64,000 nucleotides of DNA, taken from Levilactobacillus humaensis. GTDB lineage: Bacteria; Bacillota; Bacilli; Lactobacillales; Lactobacillaceae. Below the pieces are notes generated by a model. The model was not told where the DNA came from. It saw only the letters and a list, made by a program, of their open reading frames with translations, and ran no database searches. Positions within the stretch are counted from its first letter, which is position 1. Every line of letters begins with the position of its first letter. The translations under genes were made by a program, and so were the position numbers. Positions 7,696 through 15,771 of the stretch are shown one piece after another. The stretch is taken from the NCBI RefSeq assembly GCF_024345185.1, contig NZ_BROB01000009.1, forward strand, positions 1 through 64,000. Direction: 5' to 3'.

Positions 7696-8517
7696 TTACA
7701 GGGCGACTAACGGCGTGGCTTCTTCCGGATTGGTATCAATCAACTGGAAGTCATGGCCCACACCGAAATCACGGTTCTCCATCATGGAGGCCACGGTCAG
7801 GTGGCACAGCGACTGCATGTTGTTATGCAGGCTTCGGTGACCCAGGTAAATCTTCTTGGTCCGGTTGCCCAGCACGTCCATCAGGGCATCGGCCCCTTCT
7901 TCATTGGACAAATGACCCTTGTCGCCAAGGATCCGTTGCTTCAGTGGCCAAGAATACTCGCCCATCCGCAACATTTCCACGTCATGGTTACATTCCAACA
8001 GGTAGGCGTCGGCATCCTTGATGACACCTTCCACGTGTTCGGACACGTAGCCGGTATCCGTCAAGATGACGAAGGTCTTGCCATGGTAATGAATGGCGTA
8101 GAACTGGGGTTCCGCGGCGTCATGGGAGACTGAGAAGCTCTCCACATCGATGTCGCCAAAGGTCTGAACGGTATCTGGGGCAAAGAGGTGTTTCTGAGCC
8201 AAGTCGACCTTACCGATCTTGGAACTCATCGCATCCCAGGTGCCTTCGTTAGCATACACATTGAGCTGTTGGTACCGTCGTGCCAAGATCCCCACCGCTT
8301 GGCGGTGATCCGAGTGTTCGTGGGTGACCAGTAACGAGTTAACGTCACTGAGGTCCCGGCCAATGTTGCCCATTAATTTTTCAATCTTCTTGCCACTAAG
8401 GCCCGCGTCGATTAAGATCCGCTGGTTAGGGCTTTCCACGTAGCACACGTTCCCCGTGCTACCACTGGATAAGACACTGATCCGCAAATCATCTGCTGCA
8501 TCTGTCCGCAATTCCAT
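7696..8517 (-). CDS. yycJ: Metallo-beta-lactamase-fold hydrolase YycJ/WalJ
   Basis: A 273-residue cytoplasmic MBL-fold protein. The metal-binding motif THEHSDH is intact, preceded by SSGSTGNVCYVE and ILIDAGLSGKKIE, and further ligands occur in LTDTGY and LECNHD. The family (WalJ/YycJ) accompanies the WalRK system and is thought to be a nuclease linked to DNA replication and cell division. The start at 8517 has AAGGAG 7 bases upstream; an upstream extension to 8628 lacks one. A terminator lies between yycI and this gene, so transcription may be partly independent of walRK. Confidence 0.93.
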   Translation of the reverse strand: MELRTDAADDLRISVLSSGSTGNVCYVESPNQRILIDAGLSGKKIEKLMGNIGRDLSDVNSLLVTHEHSDHRQAVGILARRYQQLNVYANEGTWDAMSSKIGKVDLAQKHLFAPDTVQTFGDIDVESFSVSHDAAEPQFYAIHYHGKTFVILTDTGYVSEHVEGVIKDADAYLLECNHDVEMLRMGEYSWPLKQRILGDKGHLSNEEGADALMDVLGNRTKKIYLGHRSLHNNMQSLCHLTVASMMENRDFGVGHDFQLIDTNPEEATPLVAL

Positions 8518-8757
8518 CTGCCCTCTCCTTAAATTCAATACCGTAATAATACCGCATTTCCGTACCGTTGTAACTAACCGCGTATCAAACAACTTATATT
8601 CAAGCTTCATCCCCGACTGATCCCGCACTTACCCGCTAAGGATAGGCCACGACGCCGTCACAACGCCGGACAGCCTTGCCTCTGCCATTTATGAGGATTT
8701 ACCAGTTCGACAACCAGCCGGCCCTGAGCGGCCCCTCTCGTCCCAAATACGTCGCCA

Positions 8758-8783
8758 ATAAAAAAGGACGACCGCAGTCGCCC
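8758..8783 (-). terminator. Terminator after yycI
   Basis: Minus-strand hairpin GGGCGAC-tgcg-GTCGTCC followed by TTTTT, directly after yycI. It separates the walRKHI unit from yycJ. The remaining ~240 bp up to the yycJ start shows no gene. Confidence 0.7.
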
Positions 8784-8794
8784 CTCAGAAATCT

Positions 8795-9658
8795 TTATTC
8801 ACTGGTTGTGGCGGTCCCGGTTCCACTGACGGACTTCACACTACTGTCCGAGTTCAGGATGGCGCCGGTAAAGGCGTTCACCCGTTTCAGCTGGAGGACC
8901 CCAGCGTTATTGCCGCTATCGGCTTTGTACGCGATGATCCAAGTTGGAATATACACGCTACTGTTCTTCAAGTTGAAGTACCGCGTGTAAGCCAGCTTGG
9001 TCCACACAACCTTACTGTTATTGGCGATCTGGTTGTATTGATACAGCCAGATGAGGGCCTTACGTTCGGAAATCGTATCCGTCTTTTCCCGCAGGGTCTT
9101 GGCACCCGGCAGATACCCTTGCGAGTAGCCGGTGACCGACCCGGTATTGGTCAGGCTGAAGCGAATCTCCCCAAACTTGGAGTAAATCTGCCCGTCCGTG
9201 ACCCGCTGGGTGTAAACCACCGTGTTATGACTGGATAACTGGGCGTTGTACTTATACTGATCCCCATTTAGAATCAGCGAGGCGTTATTGACCACCTCAT
9301 CCAGCACCTGGTTCGGATGCTTGGTATCCACGCCGTTAATGGCGGCCTTGAACGTTGAGATGAAGGTCCCATCCGACTGGTAACGCACCGTTTGGTCGGT
9401 CAGACTGGTCAGGCTACTCTTGACGCTATCGTTATTACTGGTAGAGATGTAGTAGCCCTCGCCACTCTTCTTAGACGGTGTCGAGAACTTGATGTCATCG
9501 GCCCGCATTTCCTTCACGATCGTGGTGTCGCTATCCACCGAACGGCTGGAGGCCGTCTCGGTCTGGCCCGTGGTGTCGCGCTGGAACGCGGCAAATAGGA
9601 AAATATCAATGGCGATGAACGCGACTAGAAATAGCCACTCAATGCGTCGAAAATCCAT
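8795..9658 (-). CDS. yycI: WalRK regulatory membrane protein YycI
   Basis: A 287-residue protein with a single N-terminal membrane helix (IEWLFLVAFIAIDIFLFAAF) and an extracellular domain of two YycI/YycH-like repeats. With YycH it binds the WalK sensor on the outer side of the membrane: the pair inhibits WalK in B. subtilis and activates it in Staphylococcus. Which sign applies here cannot be seen. The C-terminal tail is Ser/Thr-rich. It starts 27 bp after yycH and belongs to the walR-walK-yycH-yycI operon. Confidence 0.93.
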   Translation of the reverse strand: MDFRRIEWLFLVAFIAIDIFLFAAFQRDTTGQTETASSRSVDSDTTIVKEMRADDIKFSTPSKKSGEGYYISTSNNDSVKSSLTSLTDQTVRYQSDGTFISTFKAAINGVDTKHPNQVLDEVVNNASLILNGDQYKYNAQLSSHNTVVYTQRVTDGQIYSKFGEIRFSLTNTGSVTGYSQGYLPGAKTLREKTDTISERKALIWLYQYNQIANNSKVVWTKLAYTRYFNLKNSSVYIPTWIIAYKADSGNNAGVLQLKRVNAFTGAILNSDSSVKSVSGTGTATTSE

Positions 9659-9685
9659 ACCGGACTGGCCCCCTTTACCTCTTGT

Positions 9686-10981
9686 TTATTGTTTAAGCAT
9701 CTGCGTGGCAGTCTTCCAACTCCCGTCGTAGTGCACGTACCAGGTTGGTGTCAGGTTGACGACCTTATCCGACGAGGCGGACGCGAGCCACTGATACCCA
9801 ATCTGTAAGCTGCTAATTTTAGACTTGTGATAACCGGCCGCGACCAGCTGATCGATCACGCTCTGAGTCCCAGACAACGTGACCGACTTCTTATCGGTTG
9901 GCACAGGCACCTGCAGGCTATAGATCGCGAAGTTATACCGCCGCACACCTTGCGATAGCATCTGAATCCGCGCCGCGCCGTAGTTGCTTTGGTTGAAGAT
10001 TGGGAAACCTTCCACGAAGCTCCGGTAGGTCACCGTCGACTTGCTGGCATTGTAGCCATAGTAACGCAGGTTTTCCATCGGAATCCCGATCGTCTTCACC
10101 GCATCATAGCCGGACTTTAACGCCTGGTTAAAGCTCAGCGACGCCTGTAAAGCACTGTAATCCTCAAACAACGCGGTTCCACTCTTATTATATACGGTGA
10201 GTTGCCGTGAGGCACCATCACTGTAGATGGTGCTTTCCTTATTCTTCTTGGCCGAAACGTTGGTCGACTCCCCTTTATTTAACAGGCGAGTCGTGAAGTA
10301 GTCCGTGGACTGCTGGTTGACCAGATAACTATAAGACGGCACCGTGACACTATTGGTGACGTAGGCCGAGGCGGAATCCCCGAGCCACTGCATCTTGACG
10401 TCAATCCGAAAGAGATTTTCCTTCAGAATCTTCTTGATGGCCGTGACCTGTGACGACTTCACCTTAACCTGATAGACGTTCTGTTTCCGGTCGTCTAGCA
10501 GGTAGATATGGTCGCTATTGCCTAGCGGCACCATGATCCGTGAAAATTGGGTCGTGGTCCGCGTTAACTTACTGTTAAAGACCGTATTGAAGAGCCGACC
10601 ATTAATCGGGCTCGCATACGACAACAACAGGCTGTTCTTGCGCGTCAGGTAAGCCATGTAGTCCGCCTTGGACGCCACGCGAACCCGACTCATCCGACCG
10701 AAGTCCCATTTTTCCAAAGATTCACGAATCTCGGTCGTCAAATTAACTTTTCGGTTGTTTAATAGTTCTTGTTTTCCGGTACCATCGCTATAAATGACCT
10801 GCGTGGGGAGGTAAACATCCTTCTGTGGTCGGGTGTTCAGGTCCGTCGCCGGCGTATTGGAACTCCGCTGCCGACTGTGTTCATACTGCGCCGGGTTGGT
10901 CCAAATCATCGCGGACAGGACCACACTGACGGCCACCGCGACGGTCAATCCCAATGGTAGGAGAGCTTTAGTTATCTTCAT
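9686..10981 (-). CDS. yycH: WalRK regulatory membrane protein YycH
   Basis: A 431-residue protein with one N-terminal membrane helix (ALLPLGLTVAVAVSVVLSAMIW) and a large extracellular region of YycH type. It works with YycI on WalK. The start ATG at 10981 (MKITKALL) overlaps the end of walK by 14 bp, so translation is probably coupled. GAGGAGG lies 12 bases upstream, inside walK. An in-frame ATG sits directly on that motif and is less likely. The longer frame to 11095 lies within walK and is not used. Confidence 0.93.
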   Translation of the reverse strand: MKITKALLPLGLTVAVAVSVVLSAMIWTNPAQYEHSRQRSSNTPATDLNTRPQKDVYLPTQVIYSDGTGKQELLNNRKVNLTTEIRESLEKWDFGRMSRVRVASKADYMAYLTRKNSLLLSYASPINGRLFNTVFNSKLTRTTTQFSRIMVPLGNSDHIYLLDDRKQNVYQVKVKSSQVTAIKKILKENLFRIDVKMQWLGDSASAYVTNSVTVPSYSYLVNQQSTDYFTTRLLNKGESTNVSAKKNKESTIYSDGASRQLTVYNKSGTALFEDYSALQASLSFNQALKSGYDAVKTIGIPMENLRYYGYNASKSTVTYRSFVEGFPIFNQSNYGAARIQMLSQGVRRYNFAIYSLQVPVPTDKKSVTLSGTQSVIDQLVAAGYHKSKISSLQIGYQWLASASSDKVVNLTPTWYVHYDGSWKTATQMLKQ

Positions 10982-12824
10982 CCCAGAGATCATCCTCCTC
11001 GTATGGCTTGTAAGGCAGGGAAATGTAGAACGTTGACCCTCTGCCCTCACGACTATCAACCCAGATTCGACCGCCCAGTAACTGGACAACTTCACGAGAG
11101 ATGGCCAGGCCTAACCCAGTCCCACCTTGTGCCCGTGAACGGGCCTTATCAACCCGGTAGAACCGATCAAAGATTCGTGGAATATCCGCCCGCGGAATCC
11201 CCAAACCTTGGTCAGCGACGCTCAAAATCACGTTGTTATGGGTCTCTAACAGCCGGCAGGTGATAACCCCACCGTCTGGCGAGTATTTAATGGCATTATT
11301 CATCAAATTGTCCAACACTTGTGTGAACCGGTCGGTATCGATTTCAACCCACAGGTCGCGCTTGGTGAAGTCACGTTTGATGGTATAGGTCTTCTCTGGC
11401 CGGTCATCTTGCTTCAACATCATGTCGAAACGGTCCAACACGTAGTTGAAAAGTTCATTCAGGTTGACCATTTCCAGATCAACCTTCTGGGTCCCGGAAT
11501 CCATCCGTGACAAGGTTAACAGGTCGTTAATCATGCGGATCATCCGGTCTGTTTCTTCCTGCGTCACCTTTAAGAAGTGTGGCGCTACCTCAGGATCCTT
11601 CCAGGCCCCTTCGGAAAGCGACTCGATATAAGCCCGCACACTGGTTAACGGTGTCCGCAACTCATGGGAGACGTTCGAAACAAATTCCTTACGATCCTGA
11701 TCAATCTTCTGTTGTTCCGTGACATCGTGAAGCACACAGACCAACCCGGAGATGAAGCCGGATTCCCGCTGGATCAGGGAGAAGTAGGCTTGCAGAATCA
11801 GATCATGTTCCTTAGTAGAAAAATCCAAGACTAAATCATCCGGGTTTTCTAGCAATTCGCGCAACGTATAGTTGTCACGGATATCCAGTAAATCCAGAAT
11901 TGATTTGCCAACGGCCCCATCGGAATCAGTATCCAAGAAGCTCGTGGCAGTTTCGTTAATAATCGTGACATTCCCACGGCGGTCGGTGGCAATAACCCCA
12001 TCGGTCATGTGGGCCATGACGGAGTCTAGCCGGCGGCGTTCGGATTCCGTGGATTCTTGGGCCTCTTCAACCCGCACGGAGAGGTTGTTAACGGCACTGG
12101 CCAGTTGCCCCAGCTCGTCACTCCCATAGACCCGCACGTGGCCAGAGTAGTCTCCGCGCGCGATCCGCAAGGTTTGTTTCTTCATTTCATCAATGGGTCT
12201 CGTGATAGCCCGGGAAATAATAATGGCCATCACTAGCCCTAAGATAATGGCCACAAAGGTTGCAGACACGTAAATTAAAGTGATTTGATTAATATTCTGA
12301 TAAACGGAGTCCAAACTCGACCGCATCGAAATAACCCCGACTAATTCGCTGTTGTTACCTTGCGTCCGAATTATTCGCGTAATGGTGGTGTAGTACCGGC
12401 TATTATTCTGAGAATTATAGGTTGTCCGGACCACGTCACGGTTATTGTAGATAGCGTTCTTAATGTTATTGTCAGTGGTTTTCTGGCCAACAACCCCTTG
12501 GTTATCGACTTCGTTGGTTCCGCGAATGGTTCCCTTGTTGTCAATGACTCTAATCTGAGCATTGTTGGTGTTGTTAATCTCTGAGAGGGTCGATTTAATC
12601 TTCTTATCTGCGGATGTGGTATTCGTCGTCGACAGCTCGTCAGACAAGCGGTTCACAATGTAGGTCTGCACCACTTGCTGGGACTTAAAGGTATTCAAGT
12701 TCTGTCGTTCTAGTTGTCGGACGAACACAGCCCCCACGATCTCCAGCGTTAACAACAGGAGGAGCGCGAAGACCAGCGCGATTTTAAAATGAATCGACTG
12801 GAAAAATTTAATTTTGCTATTCAC
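10968..12824 (-). CDS. walK: Sensor histidine kinase WalK (YycG/VicK)
   Basis: A 618-residue essential sensor of cell-wall status. The order is: first membrane helix (residues ~13-33), extracellular Cache-like domain, second membrane helix (~180-203), HAMP, PAS (~260-365), HisKA with the phospho-accepting His near residue 387 in NVSHELRTPLTS, and HATPase_c with NNAIKYSPDGG and GGTGLGLAIS. It autophosphorylates and passes phosphate to WalR. The start is GTG at 12824, with GGAGGAG about 10 bases upstream; the nearby ATG reads into a stop after five codons. It begins 47 bp after walR and its end overlaps yycH. Confidence 0.97.
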   Translation of the reverse strand: MNSKIKFFQSIHFKIALVFALLLLLTLEIVGAVFVRQLERQNLNTFKSQQVVQTYIVNRLSDELSTTNTTSADKKIKSTLSEINNTNNAQIRVIDNKGTIRGTNEVDNQGVVGQKTTDNNIKNAIYNNRDVVRTTYNSQNNSRYYTTITRIIRTQGNNSELVGVISMRSSLDSVYQNINQITLIYVSATFVAIILGLVMAIIISRAITRPIDEMKKQTLRIARGDYSGHVRVYGSDELGQLASAVNNLSVRVEEAQESTESERRRLDSVMAHMTDGVIATDRRGNVTIINETATSFLDTDSDGAVGKSILDLLDIRDNYTLRELLENPDDLVLDFSTKEHDLILQAYFSLIQRESGFISGLVCVLHDVTEQQKIDQDRKEFVSNVSHELRTPLTSVRAYIESLSEGAWKDPEVAPHFLKVTQEETDRMIRMINDLLTLSRMDSGTQKVDLEMVNLNELFNYVLDRFDMMLKQDDRPEKTYTIKRDFTKRDLWVEIDTDRFTQVLDNLMNNAIKYSPDGGVITCRLLETHNNVILSVADQGLGIPRADIPRIFDRFYRVDKARSRAQGGTGLGLAISREVVQLLGGRIWVDSREGRGSTFYISLPYKPYEEDDLWDEDN

Positions 12825-12871
12825 GAAGTGACATACTCCTCCAATGCGAGATTTAGCGGTAAACCGCTCGC

Positions 12872-13585
12872 TTAGGCCTGATCTTCAGGGTTGCGCAAAT
12901 AGTAACCCACACCACGCCGCGTAACCAGCCAGGTTGGGTGACTTGGACTATCTTCAATCTTTTCTCGTAAACGACGCACAGTCACGTCGACCGTCCGTAC
13001 GTCCCCAAAGTAATCGTAGCCCCAAACCGTTTGGAGCAGGTGTTCCCGCGTCATGACTTGGCCAATGTGTTGGGCCAGGTAGTGAAGCAATTCAAACTCA
13101 CGGTGGGTCAACTCAATGTTGGCGCCCCGCTTGGAAACTGAGTAGGCTTCGGGATGAATCGTTAAATCCCCAATTTCAATATCTTGGTTTTCTGGTTCTT
13201 CTGGTTGGGCATGGGCCGCCGTATTCTGGCGCCGTAAGTTTGCCTTGACCCGTGCGACCAATTCCCGGTTAGAGAAGGGCTTCGTCACGTAGTCATCAGC
13301 CCCTAATTCCAGGCCGAGAACCTTGTCTAATTCCGAATCTTTGGCCGTTACCATGATGATGGGCATGTCATGCTTTTTCCGAATCTCACGGGCAACGTCT
13401 AAGCCATCAACCTTGGGTAACATTAGATCAAGGATAATCAGATCAGGGGCAGCGTCCTCAACTTGCTGGATAGCGGCTTCACCATCGTAGGCAACTTCGA
13501 CTTCGTACCCTTCCTTTTCCAAATTAAACTTCATAATATCCGTGATTGGCTTTTCATCATCGACAACTAGAATTTTTTTAGGCAT
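12872..13585 (-). CDS. walR: Response regulator WalR (YycF/VicR)
   Basis: A 237-residue OmpR/PhoB-class regulator. The receiver domain has the acidic pocket Asp9-Asp10, phospho-acceptor Asp53 in [10 protein letters not shown], and Lys in VTKPF. The C-terminal winged helix has the recognition region LTHREFELL and a [12 protein letters not shown] stretch. With WalK it controls peptidoglycan hydrolase genes and is essential in Firmicutes. First gene of its operon: the upstream gap contains a TATAAT box on the minus strand at 13829-13834. The ribosome binding site AAGGAGG lies before MPKKILVV. Confidence 0.97.
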   Translation of the reverse strand: MPKKILVVDDEKPITDIMKFNLEKEGYEVEVAYDGEAAIQQVEDAAPDLIILDLMLPKVDGLDVAREIRKKHDMPIIMVTAKDSELDKVLGLELGADDYVTKPFSNRELVARVKANLRRQNTAAHAQPEEPENQDIEIGDLTIHPEAYSVSKRGANIELTHREFELLHYLAQHIGQVMTREHLLQTVWGYDYFGDVRTVDVTVRRLREKIEDSPSHPTWLVTRRGVGYYLRNPEDQA

Positions 13586-14135
13586 AATTAAAAATTTCCT
13601 CCTTAAGGGAAATACAGTCCGATCCGATAATTACAGGATTATCGGCAGGCCAGCCATTGGATGTCAAAAAACCATCGACAACGGGGCCACTACAGTTAGT
13701 GTTGCAATTTTTTCTCGTTTAAAGTCAAGTTAGAAGTGAGCCCCCTTAGCGGGTCGGCTCGGTTAAAAAATTAAAGGGCGTTGCGCGGCCTGAGAAAAAT
13801 CCAGGACCGGTAAAGCAACGTTGCCTAAATTATAACACATCATGACCTATCTTTCAGGCCTTGGCTGCAAAGGATTTAAGGTGCTTTTAACTTACCATTT
13901 CCTGGGAAATACATTGCGGTCATAAACAATTGGTTGGATTATGTCTATTACTCAACTTTTTTCAATTATTTTTGACTACCGTCACCCGTTTTTCCAGGCC
14001 AAATACCCCTTTTAATCAAAGGCTCGTAAAAAAACTTTTATTTTTTCAAATTCGTCTAATCCTTGAAATACCGGGGATTGGCTTTCTTAAATAACCAATT
14101 TTTTGAATAAAAATCAACTTTTTTTGAAAAAGGGG
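13586..14135 (-). promoter_or_regulatory. walR leader and promoter region
   Basis: This gene-free stretch between walR and the tRNA-Lys promoter holds a minus-strand -10 box TATAAT (13829-13834) preceded at a suitable distance by a weak -35. That gives a leader of about 240 nt before walR. The inner part has short inverted repeats but no recognised riboswitch. The part beyond 13860 is AT-rich with runs of T and shows nothing I can name. Confidence 0.45.
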
Positions 14136-14164
14136 TTGCGCACCCCTAATCCTCATGATATGAT
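14136..14164 (+). promoter_or_regulatory. Promoter of tRNA-Lys
   Basis: TTGCGC (14136-14141) and TATGAT (14159-14164) with a 17-bp spacer, about 48 bp before the tRNA. The -35 lies inside the palindrome AGGGGTTGCGCACCCCT. Confidence 0.65.
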
Positions 14165-14211
14165 AGTTCTCGTTGATATGGAAGACATACAACAGCAACA
14201 ACTTAGCACAT

Positions 14212-14284
14212 GGGCAGCTAGCTCAGCTGGCAGAGCAACGGACTCTTAATCCGTGGGTCCAGGGTTCGATCCCCTGGCTGCCCA
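14212..14284 (+). tRNA. tRNA-Lys (anticodon CTT)
   Basis: A 73-nt cloverleaf: acceptor stem GGGCAGC pairs with GCTGCCC plus discriminator A; D-arm AGCTCAGCTGGCAGAGC; anticodon stem ACGGA/TCCGT with loop CTCTTAA (anticodon CTT); T-arm with GGTTCGATCCC. CCA is not encoded. It is transcribed head-on to replication on this arm and is followed by its own terminator. Confidence 0.97.
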
Positions 14285-14293
14285 TAACTACTA

Positions 14294-14337
14294 ATCAGCT
14301 TTCACGAAGGAATGGCTTCGTGGTTGCTGATTTTTTT
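14294..14337 (+). terminator. Terminator after tRNA-Lys
   Basis: ATCAGC-(TTTCACGAAG...CTTCGTGGTT)-GCTGAT stem followed by seven T. Confidence 0.85.
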
Positions 14338-14518
14338 GTGTCCTAAAAGAATATTTATCCGTTTCCCTTATGTTTATTCATTCTCGTGTGGCTTGCGTTG
14401 GGGCATCCCCATCGACCCTTTTTTCAGTTGCAAGGGGGGGCACTGCCACTGGTGTTTTTGCCGAGCGTCTGTTACCCTGGATTCGCAACCACTCTTACAT
14501 ATGAAAGAAGGATCGCCC

Positions 14519-14827
14519 ATGTCCTCAGTTTTTTCTAAGGAAGCCCTCACACTTGAGGTGCTGGATGCCATCTGCGAAAAGCTTGACCTTCAATCAAGTG
14601 CCTTGGTTTTTCTCGACTATGAGTTCAAACCTGGCGAAATCAAGAAGATTGAAGCGGACCTCATCCAACGTTCTGTGAAACAGCAACCCACTTCTACTGC
14701 TGATGTAGCCGCGCTGGTTCGAACCGTTCGGCCAAGCCTAACGACTCATGCTGCCACTAGTATTGCGGAACAGCTCGTGGCCGGCTTTCAAGCCGAGTCT
14801 CGTTTCTCAATTCTGACCGGTAAATAG
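14519..14827 (+). CDS. Small hypothetical protein (102 aa)
   Basis: I do not recognise the family. The protein is soluble and largely helical by composition, with no signal peptide. The start at 14519 (MSSVFSKEAL) has GAAGGA 6 bases upstream; an ATG 18 bp earlier contains that site within its own frame and is less likely. It lies between the tRNA-Lys terminator and its own terminator, so it is a single-gene unit, transcribed head-on to replication. The reading frame is supported by the ribosome binding site and the flanking terminators. Confidence 0.65.
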   Translation: MSSVFSKEALTLEVLDAICEKLDLQSSALVFLDYEFKPGEIKKIEADLIQRSVKQQPTSTADVAALVRTVRPSLTTHAATSIAEQLVAGFQAESRFSILTGK

Positions 14828-14842
14828 GCGCCAGAAATGCAA

Positions 14843-14872
14843 AAGCTCACGACAATGTCGTGAGCTTTTTTT
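14843..14872. terminator. Terminator between two convergent small genes
   Basis: AAGCTCACGACA-a-TGTCGTGAGCTT followed by T on the plus strand; it serves the gene ending at 14827. It ends 3 bp before the stop codon of the minus-strand gene at 14875. Confidence 0.85.
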
Positions 14873-14874
14873 GC

Positions 14875-15111
14875 TTATCGTGACCAATAACGGCGAAGCG
14901 CAACTCCCACCTCAATCACAAAGAGGAGTAAGACAAAGCCGCTAGCACTTCTTAGGAAAACCAAAGCATCATTGAGCCAAAAGACTTGCCCTTGCATCAA
15001 AAAATCCACCAATGCCTTAATAAAAAACACAGGGATTAATAAGAAAATGAAGATTTCGACCAAATCCAGCGATTGTTTAATCTGATCCCGTAAGATCCTT
15101 CTAAAACTCAC
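14875..15111 (-). CDS. Small membrane protein (78 aa)
   Basis: Unrecognised. Two hydrophobic segments are visible (VEIFIFLLIPVFFIKALVDFL and FVLLLFVIEVGVAL), with basic residues at both ends, so it is probably a two-helix membrane protein with both ends in the cytoplasm. The start is GTG at 15111, with AGGAGGAG about 6 bases upstream; the overlapping ATG runs into a stop after two codons. It has no operon partner: upstream lie about 200 bp of gene-free sequence and a terminator-like hairpin. Confidence 0.65.
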   Translation of the reverse strand: MSFRRILRDQIKQSLDLVEIFIFLLIPVFFIKALVDFLMQGQVFWLNDALVFLRSASGFVLLLFVIEVGVALRRYWSR

Positions 15112-15314
15112 GCCATCTCCTCCTCCGACCTAACCTGTCTAAAACCACCCACTTGCGTGATTAGAACACCAATCACTCCCCATGATCGCAGGCCGTTCTA
15201 GTTTCCCCTGGTTAGTCTAGTCTTATCGTAACAAAAATTCCGGCTAAATTCAGGTGTTTTTCAAAATTAGTTTTTGGTTTAACCTTTTACCCCTTATTTA
15301 ATCTTGATCAAACA

Positions 15315-15342
15315 AAGCCCCGGGAAAATTCTCGGGGCTTTT
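15315..15342. terminator. Terminator hairpin downstream of oppA 3' region
   Basis: AAGCCCCG-ggaaaattct-CGGGGCTT followed by TTTT on the plus strand and by T-rich sequence on the minus strand. On the minus strand it would end an oppA transcript after a ~430-nt 3' untranslated region. The rest of 15112-15490 shows no gene. Confidence 0.6.
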
Positions 15343-15494
15343 GGCGTTCCAGATTGGCCGCTCAGCGTGAATCTGGCCTCGCTGGACTAATTATTCACTG
15401 TGGCCCGTTATCCGAGCCGTATGGGGCTTATTTTGCGGGAGAAACGATGATTAACGGTTATTACCATTGGATGGGGGCACCTAGTTTGAGATTT

Positions 15495-15754
15495 CGCCTT
15501 TATATCCCGATACTGGCCAACTTCCGAAACGTGTTCGCTCGGGCTGTCCCCTCCGCTTAGCCCAGATAAGCACCGGCTCGGCTGCGCCGAACTGGCACTT
15601 ATCTACGCTAATTCATCTTGCTCTCGCCTTTATATCCTGGCACTGGCAACTTCCGAAACGTGCAAAACAAGTCAGGTCCCTGCGCTTAACCCCATAAAGC
15701 CCCAGTCCGACTCCGTCGAACCGGAACTTTATGACGTTAATGCTCAGGACCTAA
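15495..15754. repeat. Two tandem ~130-bp structured repeats
   Basis: Units begin at 15495 and 15625, both with CGCCTTTATATCC, then ACTGG, then AACTTCCGAAACGTG. Each then has a hairpin: GATAAG...CCGGCTCGGC-tgc-GCCGAACTGG...CTTATC in the first, and CATAAAG...CAGTCCGAC-tcc-GTCGAACCGG...CTTTATG in the second. The outer stem has changed on both sides so that pairing is kept. GCGCTTA and TAAGCGC enclose the second hairpin. No coding frame fits. It lies between the oppA stop and a terminator, so it may be part of the oppA 3' untranslated region or a REP-like element. Confidence 0.7.
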
Positions 15755-15771
15755 GCGCCTTGTTTCACACT

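Noticed and set aside
15354..15560. 68-codon plus-strand frame downstream of oppA
   Set aside because: It runs into the structured repeat, has no ribosome binding site, and its C-terminal part is repeat-derived.
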